DNA from: Burkholderiales bacterium PBB1
Lineage (GTDB): Bacteria > Pseudomonadota > Gammaproteobacteria > Burkholderiales > Burkholderiaceae_C
Assembly: GCA_002255905.1 (NCBI GenBank)
Contig: NKIN01000003.1
Coordinates: 37,925 to 101,924 of the forward strand
Reading direction: 5' to 3'
Length of the DNA stretch: 64,000 bases
Shown: positions 1-11,233 of the stretch, piece after piece
How positions within the stretch are numbered: the stretch's first letter is position 1
Layout: each line of letters opens with the position of its first letter
The notes under the pieces: model-generated
The model's database searches: none
Seen by the model: only the letters and a program-made list of their open reading frames with translations
Told to the model about the DNA's origin: nothing
Made by a program: the position numbers and the translations under genes

Positions 1-202
1 TGAAGACTTTTTCGGCCTCGTCGTCGTAATAGCCCTTGACCACATCGCGGCCGAGTACTGCGGCGGCCCGCGGCGGAATGCTCGGCACTGCTGTCACCAC
101 CACGTAGCGGTGGTGCGCGCCCAGCCACTCTTCGTGGGCCGCCACGTAGCCCAACATGCGTTTGGTGTAAGGGCTGCCATCGGCAGCGAGCAGGATGTTC
201 AT
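1..202 (-). CDS. Universal stress protein (UspA family), C-terminus beyond the window
   Basis: The first 67 codons of a leftward gene that runs off the left edge. The start is the ATG read from position 202. The product begins MNILLAADGSPYTKRML, the first beta strand and nucleotide-binding turn typical of UspA-fold proteins (an ILLA(A/V)DGS opening). It continues with a second strand (YVVVTAVPSIPP) and an acidic helix. Usp proteins are small cytoplasmic, often ATP-binding dimers induced by starvation or stress. The ATP-binding C-terminal loop is outside the window, so ATP binding cannot be judged. It is divergent from the xdhC-like gene across about 150 bases. Confidence 0.85.
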   Translation of the reverse strand, partial: MNILLAADGSPYTKRMLGYVAAHEEWLGAHHRYVVVTAVPSIPPRAAAVLGRDVVKGYYDDEAEKVF

Positions 203-353
203 GTCGTATCCAATCGAATTGCAAGATCGATTCTGATCCCTGTGTCCAGGCAAGCTCGGACACCATAATTATCGGGCGCTGCAGCCAGTGCCCCATCACG
301 GCGGCGCCCGCTGCAAGCTTTCGCCGGTGCCACCATGAGCGAGGTCTGAAACG

Positions 354-1358
354 ATGAACAGTCTGGATCTCGACGTTCTGACGCAAGCACGTGCCTGGCA
401 TGCGCAGGGCCAGCCGGTGTGGCTGGTCACGGTGATCGAAACCTGGGGCTCGGCGCCGCGGCCTCCGGGTGCGTTGCTCGCCATGCGCGGTGACGGGCTG
501 GTGGTGGGGTCGGTGTCTGGTGGCTGCGTCGAAGACGATCTGATCGAACGTGTGCGGCATGGCGAGCGCATCGATCGTCCGTCGATGGTCAGCTATGGTG
601 TGACCAAGGAAGAGGCCGCTCGCTTTGGTCTGCCCTGCGGCGGGAATCTCCGCTTGGTGCAGGAGCCTCTGACGGAGACCGCCTGGATCGACGAGTTGCT
701 GGCGCGTACCCAGCGTCACGAGTTGGTGGCGCGTCGGCTTGATCTGGAGACGGGCCGTGTGACGATCGAGACCGCCGTGCGCGGCGAGTCCTTTCAATTC
801 GACGGTCAGTCGCTGCGCGCGCTGTTTGGCCCTCGCTGGCGTTTGCTGATCATCGGAGCGGGCCAGTTGTCCCGCGTGCTGGCCAACATGGCCCTGGCGC
901 TCGATTTCGACGTGGTCTGCTGCGATCCGCGCGAGGAATATCACCTGACCTGGGACATCCAGAACACCACCTTCAGCCGGGCGATGCCCGATGACCTGGT
1001 CGCCGATCTGCAACTCGATCCGCACAGCGCCGTGGTGGCGCTGACGCACGACCCCAAGCTCGACGACATGGCACTGCTCGAGGCGCTGAAGTCCCCCGCC
1101 TTCTATGTCGGCGCGCTGGGCTCCCGCAGCAACACCCGCAAGCGCAAGGAGCGCCTGGCTTTGTTCGATCTGTCGGCCGACGAGATCGATCGCCTGCACG
1201 GGCCGGTGGGCCTGGACATCGGCGCCCGAACGCCTGCCGAGATCGCGCTTTCGATCCTTGCCGAGCTGATTGCGGTGCGCAATGGCGTGCGGCTGAGCCA
1301 GAAGAAGGAAGGGTCTTCCTTGCCGCAAGACACGCACCGCAGCGCCATCCAGCCTTGA
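354..1358 (+). CDS. XdhC/CoxI family protein (molybdenum cofactor insertion chaperone type)
   Basis: 334 residues. The N-terminal XdhC/CoxI domain shows GSAPRPPGALL (about 32-42), GSVSGGCVEDDL (about 52-63) and GLPCGGNL (about 93-100). A Rossmann-like C-terminal half has LLIIGAGQLSR at about 163, VVALTHDP at about 228 and the family tail GLDIGARTPAEIA. XdhC proteins bind sulfurated molybdenum cofactor and load it into xanthine dehydrogenase-type enzymes. GAGG lies just upstream of the ATG, supporting this start. No molybdoenzyme subunit gene is adjacent, so the client is unknown; it may serve an enzyme encoded elsewhere. Family assignment is firm, the exact partner is not. Confidence 0.9.
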   Translation: MNSLDLDVLTQARAWHAQGQPVWLVTVIETWGSAPRPPGALLAMRGDGLVVGSVSGGCVEDDLIERVRHGERIDRPSMVSYGVTKEEAARFGLPCGGNLRLVQEPLTETAWIDELLARTQRHELVARRLDLETGRVTIETAVRGESFQFDGQSLRALFGPRWRLLIIGAGQLSRVLANMALALDFDVVCCDPREEYHLTWDIQNTTFSRAMPDDLVADLQLDPHSAVVALTHDPKLDDMALLEALKSPAFYVGALGSRSNTRKRKERLALFDLSADEIDRLHGPVGLDIGARTPAEIALSILAELIAVRNGVRLSQKKEGSSLPQDTHRSAIQP

Positions 1359-1391
1359 TCTGGGACGACAATCTCCAGGCGACTGGAGACC

Positions 1392-1937
1392 ATGGTGCGC
1401 GAATCGATCAACAGAATGCTTCTGACGGCAGCGGCCGTCTGTCTACTGAGTACCTCGCCACTGAACGCTCTGGGGGCGACGCCGGGCTTCAATGGCTACT
1501 TCGCCGGCATGTCCAAGGCGCAGGCCGAGCAGGTCGGCCTCGAGAACTGCCGGGACGGGGCGTCGACGTCGGAGGACAGCACGTCGCGCTACTGCGACAT
1601 CCCGGCCGCCAACCGTCAGTTGGGCGGCATCGTGGCCCGCCGAGCGACGCTGGAGTTTGCCGGCCTGCAGCATGACGCGGTGAACCAGATCCGACTGGAG
1701 TTCGTCAAGCCTGTCGAATCGGTCAAGGCGGCCATGCTGGCCGCGTACGGCACACCCCGCTTCGACGGGCAGACCTACCTGTGGGCGCAGGAAACGCAAA
1801 CGGTGAGCCTGAACATCATCAGCCGGCTCAATGCCATCTCGTGCGTCACCTTCGATCACGATTTCTCGGCCGACAAGGCCCGTGTGAATGCGCTCCGGCT
1901 CGAGGCGCTCAAGAAGCAAGTGGTGAAGAGCTACTGA
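1392..1937 (+). CDS. Hypothetical secreted protein
   Basis: 181 residues. The first 28 form a clear signal peptide: a positive start (MVRESINR), a hydrophobic core (MLLTAAAVCLL) and a likely cleavage after NALGA. The mature part carries three cysteines (in ENCRDG, RYCDIP and ISCVTF), which could allow a disulfide in the periplasm, and no domain I recognise. GGAG lies a few bases before the ATG. It starts 33 bases after the xdhC-like stop on the same strand, so co-transcription is possible. Function unknown. Confidence 0.7.
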   Translation: MVRESINRMLLTAAAVCLLSTSPLNALGATPGFNGYFAGMSKAQAEQVGLENCRDGASTSEDSTSRYCDIPAANRQLGGIVARRATLEFAGLQHDAVNQIRLEFVKPVESVKAAMLAAYGTPRFDGQTYLWAQETQTVSLNIISRLNAISCVTFDHDFSADKARVNALRLEALKKQVVKSY

Positions 1938-1955
1938 TCGCCTGCGCCGACGTGG

Positions 1956-2174
1956 CTAGTAATGCGGCGGCAGCTCGTCGCGCAGGCTGCGGAATGCCCC
2001 ATCGTCAGACGCCGGGCGGCGCTCGCGCAGCCCCCTCAGCTCACGCAGCAGCCGGTCGATCTGGTCCTGCTGCCTGACGATCACCTGGTTCAACTGGTCG
2101 AGCATGTCCTCGGTGTAGCTGGCCTTGACCTCCAGATCGGTCAGGCGGTGTTCGATGCGATCAGCATGGTCCAT
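1956..2174 (-). CDS. slyX: SlyX family protein
   Basis: 72 residues, the usual SlyX size. It opens with MDHADRIEHRLTDLEVK, then a heptad-rich coiled coil (YTEDMLDQLNQVIVRQQ) and the conserved end SLRDELPPHY. SlyX is a small coiled-coil protein of unknown role. It lies 17 bases downstream of the large hybrid kinase on the same strand and converges with the secreted protein at 1392-1937. The ATG at 2174 is chosen because all homologous sequence begins there. Confidence 0.88.
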   Translation of the reverse strand: MDHADRIEHRLTDLEVKASYTEDMLDQLNQVIVRQQDQIDRLLRELRGLRERRPASDDGAFRSLRDELPPHY

Positions 2175-2191
2175 GGGGGAGTGTCGGGAAG

Positions 2192-6287
<4,096 letters not shown>

Positions 6288-6295
<8 letters not shown>

Positions 6296-7391
6296 CCGGC
6301 GCTTCGTCCCGGTAGCGCTCGGCAATGGCAACGAAGTCATCGAAAGCCGCGAGGAAGGTATCGACCACGTCGGGATCGAAATGCTTGCCACGGCCTTCCT
6401 TGAGCAGGCGACCGGCCTCGGCCGTGGTCATGGCTTCCTTGTAAACCCGTTTGGATATCAGCGCATCGAACACATCGGCCACGGCCATCAGACGCGCCGC
6501 AAGCGGAATCGCCTCGCCAGCGAGGCCGTCGGGATAGCCGCTGCCATCCCACTTCTCGTGGTGCCAGTGGGCAATTTCCTTGGCGAGGGTCAGAAACTCC
6601 AGCGGTGCGTCGACATCCCGCTCGGCCTGCTCGATCGCGTTGCTGCCACATTGCGCGTGGGTCTTCATCACCACCCACTCATCGGCTGTGAGCTTGCCGG
6701 GTTTCAGCAGGATGTGGTCGGGGATGCCGACCTTGCCGATGTCGTGCAACGGTGCCGACATGGTCAGCAGTTCGATGTAGCGGTCGCTGATGAGTCCGGC
6801 AAAGCGCGGGTGGCTGCGCAGATCGGTCGCCAGCCGCTTCATGTAGCTTTGGGTGCGCAGGATGTGGTTGCCGGTTTCCGGGTCGCGTGCCTCGGCCAGG
6901 TGGGCCAGTGCGCGGATCGTGACCCGTTGCGTCAGATCGTTTTCTGCCATGCGGCGCGCGACCTCGGCCTCGAGCGCGGCATTGCGATCGTTCAGCCACT
7001 CGCGAGCCAGCTTGGCCTCGAGCTGACAGCGCACCCGCGCCAGCACGACCGCTGGCTTCAGCGGCTTGGTGATGTAGTCGCTCGCGCCGTGGGTGAATCC
7101 GCGCTCTTCGTCCGTCGCGTCAGCGAGCGCCGTCAGAAAAACCACCGGAATGTCACGCGTGACCGGGTTGGCGCGCAGCTTGGCCAGCACCGCGTAGCCA
7201 TCCAGCCCCGGCATCATCACGTCGAGCAGGATGAGGTCTGGCTTCGGCGTGCCCAGCGCCACGCGCAGGCCGGTTTCGCCGGAAATGGCCGCCAGCACCC
7301 GGTACTGGGTGCACAGCAGTTCATTGAGGACAAACAGGTTGTCCGGATCGTCGTCGACGATGAGGATCGTGGCGCCGCTGTCTGTAGGCAT
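6288..7391 (-). CDS. HD-GYP domain response regulator (c-di-GMP phosphodiesterase)
   Basis: 367 residues. The N-terminal receiver has the DDD acidic pocket (13-15), the acceptor Asp57 ([10 protein letters not shown]) and the switch lysine in ITKP (about 109). A coiled linker leads to an HD-GYP domain with the HD pair in [11 protein letters not shown] (about 214-224) and [11 protein letters not shown] (about 277-287). Such domains hydrolyse c-di-GMP to pGpG/GMP with a dinuclear metal centre. The ATG at 7391 is preferred because AAGGGA sits 9 bases upstream; a GTG at 7412 is the alternative. The stop codon lies inside the start of the hybrid kinase gene (ATGCTTAG overlap), so the two are translationally coupled and probably form one two-component circuit. 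Confidence 0.93.
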
Positions 7392-7465
7392 GGGTTCGAA
7401 TCCCTTTGACACTGCGGAAGGATCGTCCAGACGAGGAACGACAAGAACCGAATTCGGACCAGGGT

Positions 7466-7495
7466 ATTTTGTGGGTGTATCGGCGGTTGGGTCAA
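7466..7495 (-). promoter_or_regulatory. Possible sigma-70 promoter for the HD-GYP/hybrid kinase operon
   Basis: On the minus strand TTGACC (7495-7490) is followed after 18 bases by CAAAAT (7471-7466), about 75 bases before the HD-GYP start at 7391. The -35 matches five of six consensus bases and the -10 four of six. It lies in the divergent gap shared with the patatin gene. This rests on eye matching only. Confidence 0.3.
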
Positions 7496-7565
7496 AAACA
7501 TTAAGGGCGCGCGTGAGTGCCTGGGTCAGGGTCTGACCGAAAGTCTGTCATCAAAACGACTCAGA

Positions 7566-8759
7566 ATGAGCGATATGAAAAAGCCCACCGCCCCGGCACT
7601 GCGCCGTCGCACGCCGCAGAGTTCGCAGCCAGCGCTGGCCCAGGACGACGAAGAGGCCATCCTCGTGTTGCAAGGCGGCGGTGCGCTGGGTGCCTACCAG
7701 GCGGGCGTGTTCGAGTCGCTGGCCAAGGTCTATTGCGAGCCCAGCTGGGTCGCCGGCATCTCGATCGGTGCGATCAATGCCGCCTTGATCGCGGGCAACC
7801 CGGCAGGCCATCGGGTGGCTCGGCTGCGAGAGTTCTGGGAACTCGTCAGCTCGGCGCTGCCGACGCCCCTGATCGGCGCCAGCACCACCGCCACCGCCCG
7901 CGAGGCCTTGAACGAATCCCATGCTTCGCAGGTCATGCTGTTCGGGGTGCCGGGGTTTTTCAAGCCCCGTTTCCCGCCAGCGCCGTTTCAGCCGGCCGGC
8001 ACGCTCGAAGCCATCAGCTACTACGACACCTCGCCGCTGGCTGAAACCCTGGAACGGCTGGTGGATTTCAAGCGCATCAACGCCGGTGCGATGCGGCTGT
8101 CGGTGGGTGCGGTCAATGTGCGCACCGGCAACTTCGAGTATTTCGATTCGGCCAAGCAGACCCTCGATGTGCGCCACATCATGGCCAGCGGCGCGTTGCC
8201 GCCGGGTTTCCCGCCGGTCGAGATCGACGGCGAGCACTACTGGGACGGCGGCCTGGTGTCGAACACCCCGTTGCAGTACGTGCTCGACCAGCCTGGCCAC
8301 CGCCACCGCGTGGTGTTCCAGGTCGATCTGTTCGCAGCGCGCGGCGCCCTGCCGACGACCCTCGGCGAAGTGACCGAGCGCGAAAAGGACATCCGGTTTT
8401 CCAGCCGCACCCGGCTCAACACCACCCACGAAATGGATCGCCAGCGGATCGCCCAGGCGGCTCAGCGGCTGATCGCGAAGCTGCCACCGGCATTGCGCGA
8501 CGATCCCGATGTGCGTGCACTGTCGCATGTGCGCTGTGATCGCGCGGTCGATGTGGTGCACCTCATCTACCGCAGCAAGCACTACGAGAGCCAGTCCAAG
8601 GACTACGAGTTCTCACGGCTGTCGATGCAGGAGCACTGGGATGCCGGCCGCGCCGACATGGCGCACACCTTGCATGAACCGCGCTGGCTTCAGCGCGAGC
8701 GCAACGCCCATGGCGTGCATGTGTTCGACCTCACCTCGGACAGCCCGTTTTCCACCTGA
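7566..8759 (+). CDS. Patatin-like phospholipase family protein (DUF3734 type)
   Basis: 397 residues, cytoplasmic (no signal peptide). The oxyanion loop is GGGALG (37-42), the nucleophile Ser66 lies in GISIG (64-68), and the catalytic Asp226 in [11 protein letters not shown] completes the Ser-Asp dyad. A C-terminal extension of about 130 residues matches the family that carries DUF3734. Patatins hydrolyse acyl esters; related proteins act on phospholipids or on PHB granules. The gene ends 49 bases before 3-hydroxybutyrate dehydrogenase on the same strand, which favours a role in releasing hydroxyacyl units, but the substrate is inferred from context only. Confidence 0.9.
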   Translation: MSDMKKPTAPALRRRTPQSSQPALAQDDEEAILVLQGGGALGAYQAGVFESLAKVYCEPSWVAGISIGAINAALIAGNPAGHRVARLREFWELVSSALPTPLIGASTTATAREALNESHASQVMLFGVPGFFKPRFPPAPFQPAGTLEAISYYDTSPLAETLERLVDFKRINAGAMRLSVGAVNVRTGNFEYFDSAKQTLDVRHIMASGALPPGFPPVEIDGEHYWDGGLVSNTPLQYVLDQPGHRHRVVFQVDLFAARGALPTTLGEVTEREKDIRFSSRTRLNTTHEMDRQRIAQAAQRLIAKLPPALRDDPDVRALSHVRCDRAVDVVHLIYRSKHYESQSKDYEFSRLSMQEHWDAGRADMAHTLHEPRWLQRERNAHGVHVFDLTSDSPFST

Positions 8760-8808
8760 GTCCCGCAGGTGCGTCCATGAACCCCTCTTTTTCCATCGAA
8801 AGCAACCC

Positions 8809-9591
8809 ATGAAGCTCCAGGACAAAGTCTGCATCGTCACCGGCGCCGCCAGCGGCATCGGCAAGGAAATCGCGCTGGTGTACGCCAGGGAAGGCGGCAA
8901 GGTCGCCATCGCCGACATGAACCTCGCAGCGGCGCAGGCCACCGCCGACGAGATCACGAAGGCCGGTGGCACCGCGATGGCGGTCGCGATGGACGTGACC
9001 AGCGAAGAGCAGGTCAATGCCGCGGTGGCCGCCGTGGTGGCCGCTTACGGTGGCGTCGATGTGCTGGTCAGCAATGCCGGCATCCAGATCGTCCACCCGG
9101 TGGAGGATTTCCCGTTTGCCGACTGGAAGAAGATGCTGGCCATCCACCTCGACGGCGCCTTCCTGACCACCAAGGCCTGCGTGCCCCACATGAAGGCCTC
9201 GGGCAAGGGCGGCAGCATCATCTACATGGGTTCGGTGCACTCGAAGGAGGCGTCGCTGCTGAAGTCGGCCTACGTCACCGCCAAGCACGGCCTGATCGGC
9301 CTGTGCAAGGTGGTTGCCAAGGAAGGCGGCAAGCACGGCATCCGCGCCAACGTGATCTGCCCCGGCTTCGTGCGCACGCCGTTGGTCGACAAGCAGATCC
9401 CCGAGCAGGCCGCCGTGCTGGGCATCAGCGAGGACGACGTGATCAAGAAGGTGATGCTGAAAGAGACGGTCGACGGGGAGTTCACCACCGTGCAGGATGT
9501 GGCCGATGTCGCACTGCTGTTCGCGGGCTTCAACTCCAACGCGCTGACGGGTCAGTCGCTCGTGGTCAGCCACGGTTGGTTCATGCAGTGA
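8809..9591 (+). CDS. bdhA: 3-hydroxybutyrate dehydrogenase
   Basis: 260 residues, a classical short-chain dehydrogenase. It has the NAD-binding TGAASGIG (11-18), the NAG motif in VLVSNAGIQ, and the YxxxK catalytic pair in SAYVTAKHG with the preceding catalytic serine region GSVHS. The [13 protein letters not shown] segment is characteristic of D-3-hydroxybutyrate dehydrogenases, which oxidise 3-hydroxybutyrate to acetoacetate in PHB degradation. The ATG at 8809 is chosen because the family sequence ([12 protein letters not shown]) begins there; earlier in-frame starts lie inside the patatin gene. It is probably co-transcribed with the patatin gene. Confidence 0.92.
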   Translation: MKLQDKVCIVTGAASGIGKEIALVYAREGGKVAIADMNLAAAQATADEITKAGGTAMAVAMDVTSEEQVNAAVAAVVAAYGGVDVLVSNAGIQIVHPVEDFPFADWKKMLAIHLDGAFLTTKACVPHMKASGKGGSIIYMGSVHSKEASLLKSAYVTAKHGLIGLCKVVAKEGGKHGIRANVICPGFVRTPLVDKQIPEQAAVLGISEDDVIKKVMLKETVDGEFTTVQDVADVALLFAGFNSNALTGQSLVVSHGWFMQ

Positions 9592-9610
9592 GTGTCGGCC
9601 CCGGCCGTGC

Positions 9611-10192
9611 TCAGAAGCGCCGGGCGATGTGCACCGCGCCGGCAGACCCGAATCCGACCACCGCACACCACGCCCGCACCAAGAGGCCGGGCGGCTCGGC
9701 GGCGTGCGAGAGGGCCTCGTCGCGGTGGTCGCACTCATCGGCCTGACACTCCCGCAGCAGCGAGAGCAAGGCTGCGTGTTCCGGGCGGCCGGCAAGGCGG
9801 TCGATCTGTTGCTGGTAGTGGTGGTCGACAAACGTTTCCACCGCGGCGATCGTCGCGTACACGGCGCGCGGACCAAACAGCGCCGGCAGCGCGCCGGTCA
9901 GGAATCCCGCCGCACGCCAGGGCACCAAAAGCCGGCTGCGCTGTGCGGCAGGCAGCCACTGCTCGATGAGATCGAGATGGCGCTGCTCGGTTGCGCGGTG
10001 GCGTCGCGCGAAGTCGCACACGCCGCGATCACGGGCGATGGCCAGCACCCCGCGGTAGATCCAGACCGCGCCGCTTTCGCCGGCGTGGTCCGATCGAAGC
10101 TCGCCGACCATGTCGGACGGAATCCCGGTCTGCGAGGGCTGCGCCGCGAACGCCGTCGGCGCTGTGCCCGCTTCAAGGTGTTGATCGGTCAT
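9611..10192 (-). CDS. coq7: Demethoxyubiquinone hydroxylase (Coq7 family)
   Basis: 193 residues. The two halves of a ferritin-like diiron carboxylate bundle are visible: Glu39 (HAGES), Glu69xxHis72 (EQRH), Glu119 (VETFVDHHY) and Glu153xxHis156 (ECDHRDEA). These are the six metal ligands of Coq7, which hydroxylates 2-polyprenyl-3-methyl-6-methoxy-1,4-benzoquinol in ubiquinone synthesis at the inner membrane. The ATG at 10192 is used; an upstream GTG extension (10291) has no family similarity. It converges with 3-hydroxybutyrate dehydrogenase and lies downstream of the alpha/beta hydrolase. Confidence 0.88.
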   Translation of the reverse strand: MTDQHLEAGTAPTAFAAQPSQTGIPSDMVGELRSDHAGESGAVWIYRGVLAIARDRGVCDFARRHRATEQRHLDLIEQWLPAAQRSRLLVPWRAAGFLTGALPALFGPRAVYATIAAVETFVDHHYQQQIDRLAGRPEHAALLSLLRECQADECDHRDEALSHAAEPPGLLVRAWCAVVGFGSAGAVHIARRF

Positions 10193-10303
10193 CGGACTAA
10201 TGTTGCCCGCACGGTGCCACTTGCGCTGACGGGCAGGTCGATACACGGGGCCGAGGCCCGGTCTTCCCTCGCCAGTGCGGCTGCTGGCCACGCTGGCAGC
10301 CAG

Positions 10304-11233
10304 TCACTTCAGAAAGTCGCGCACGGCAGCGATGGACTCGTCTGCCGCTTCTTCCTGCGGCAAGTGGCCCACGCCGGGCAGCGAGACCCGTTTGGCATGG
10401 GGTATCGCCTTGAGGTAGTCGCCTGAGTTGGCGTACGGAATCATCGCGTCGGCCTCGCCCCACACCAGCAAGGTGGGCGCCTGGATCCGCTGCAGCAGCG
10501 GGATCGGGTCGACCAGGGTGGTTTGCCGCATGCGCGCGAGCAGCGCATCGCGGCTGCCCGGTGCCAGCATCAGGTCGTGGTAGCGCGTGGTGAGGTCATC
10601 GCTCAGGAAGGTGGGATTGCCATAAGCGGGCTCGAGGCTCATGCGCAGCAGCGGCTTGGGCAGCACGAAGCGCATCAGCTCGGCGCTGAAGGGCACCTCG
10701 GGCGCCCGGCCGTACTCGAAGCCCGGGCTCGCAAAGCCATCGGGTGCGACCAGCACCAGCTTGTCCACCCGCTCGGGGTGTGTGGCGGCGAAGGTCCAGG
10801 CGATGCGCCCGCCGATCGAGTGGCCGACGATGCTGGCGCGGGCGATGCCCAACCGGTCCATCAGCGCGATCAGCAGCTGCATGCTGCGTGCGTCGGTGTA
10901 GTCACCGCTCGGGTCGGGCGCGGTGAGGCCGCAGCCGGGCAGATCGAAGCGGATCACGCGGTGGTTGCTCGACAAGGCCCGCGCCCACGGTTCCCAGCTG
11001 TGCAGGCTGCCCCCGAAGCCGTGGACCATGATGACCGCGGGCGCGTTCTTCGGCCCGCTGTCGCGCAGGTGCAGCCGCATGCCGTCGAGCTCGACGAGGT
11101 CGCCCGGTGCCGCCAGGTAGCGGGCCTCCAGCGAGGGCAGGTCCTGGTCAGGTGTCCATAACCAGTAGGCGCCCAGCAGCACCAGCAGCGCGGTGCCGGC
11201 CATCCAGGCGTAACGCTTCGAGCGAGGTTTCAA
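10304..11233 (-). CDS. Alpha/beta hydrolase, probably membrane-anchored
   Basis: 309 residues from a TTG that overlaps the upstream gene's TGA (TTGA); this start gives a basic leader (KPRSKRYAW) before a hydrophobic segment (AGTALLVLLGAYWLW), fitting a signal anchor, and GGAAG lies about 7 bases upstream. The ATG at 11203 is the alternative. The hydrolase fold shows the oxyanion VHGFGGS, nucleophile GHSIGG, acid WGEADAMIP and histidine GVGHLPQEE. This resembles the family of carbon-carbon or ester hydrolases near aromatic or ketone catabolism. Direct coupling to the esterase-monooxygenase fusion suggests a role in the same pathway; the substrate is unknown. Confidence 0.86.
   Translation of the reverse strand: MKPRSKRYAWMAGTALLVLLGAYWLWTPDQDLPSLEARYLAAPGDLVELDGMRLHLRDSGPKNAPAVIMVHGFGGSLHSWEPWARALSSNHRVIRFDLPGCGLTAPDPSGDYTDARSMQLLIALMDRLGIARASIVGHSIGGRIAWTFAATHPERVDKLVLVAPDGFASPGFEYGRAPEVPFSAELMRFVLPKPLLRMSLEPAYGNPTFLSDDLTTRYHDLMLAPGSRDALLARMRQTTLVDPIPLLQRIQAPTLLVWGEADAMIPYANSGDYLKAIPHAKRVSLPGVGHLPQEEAADESIAAVRDFLK

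Noticed and set aside
7391-7404. GGTTCGAATCCC, tRNA T-loop-like, at the HD-GYP start
   Set aside because: The stem has a mismatch and no other tRNA arms are present; it overlaps the ribosome site region.
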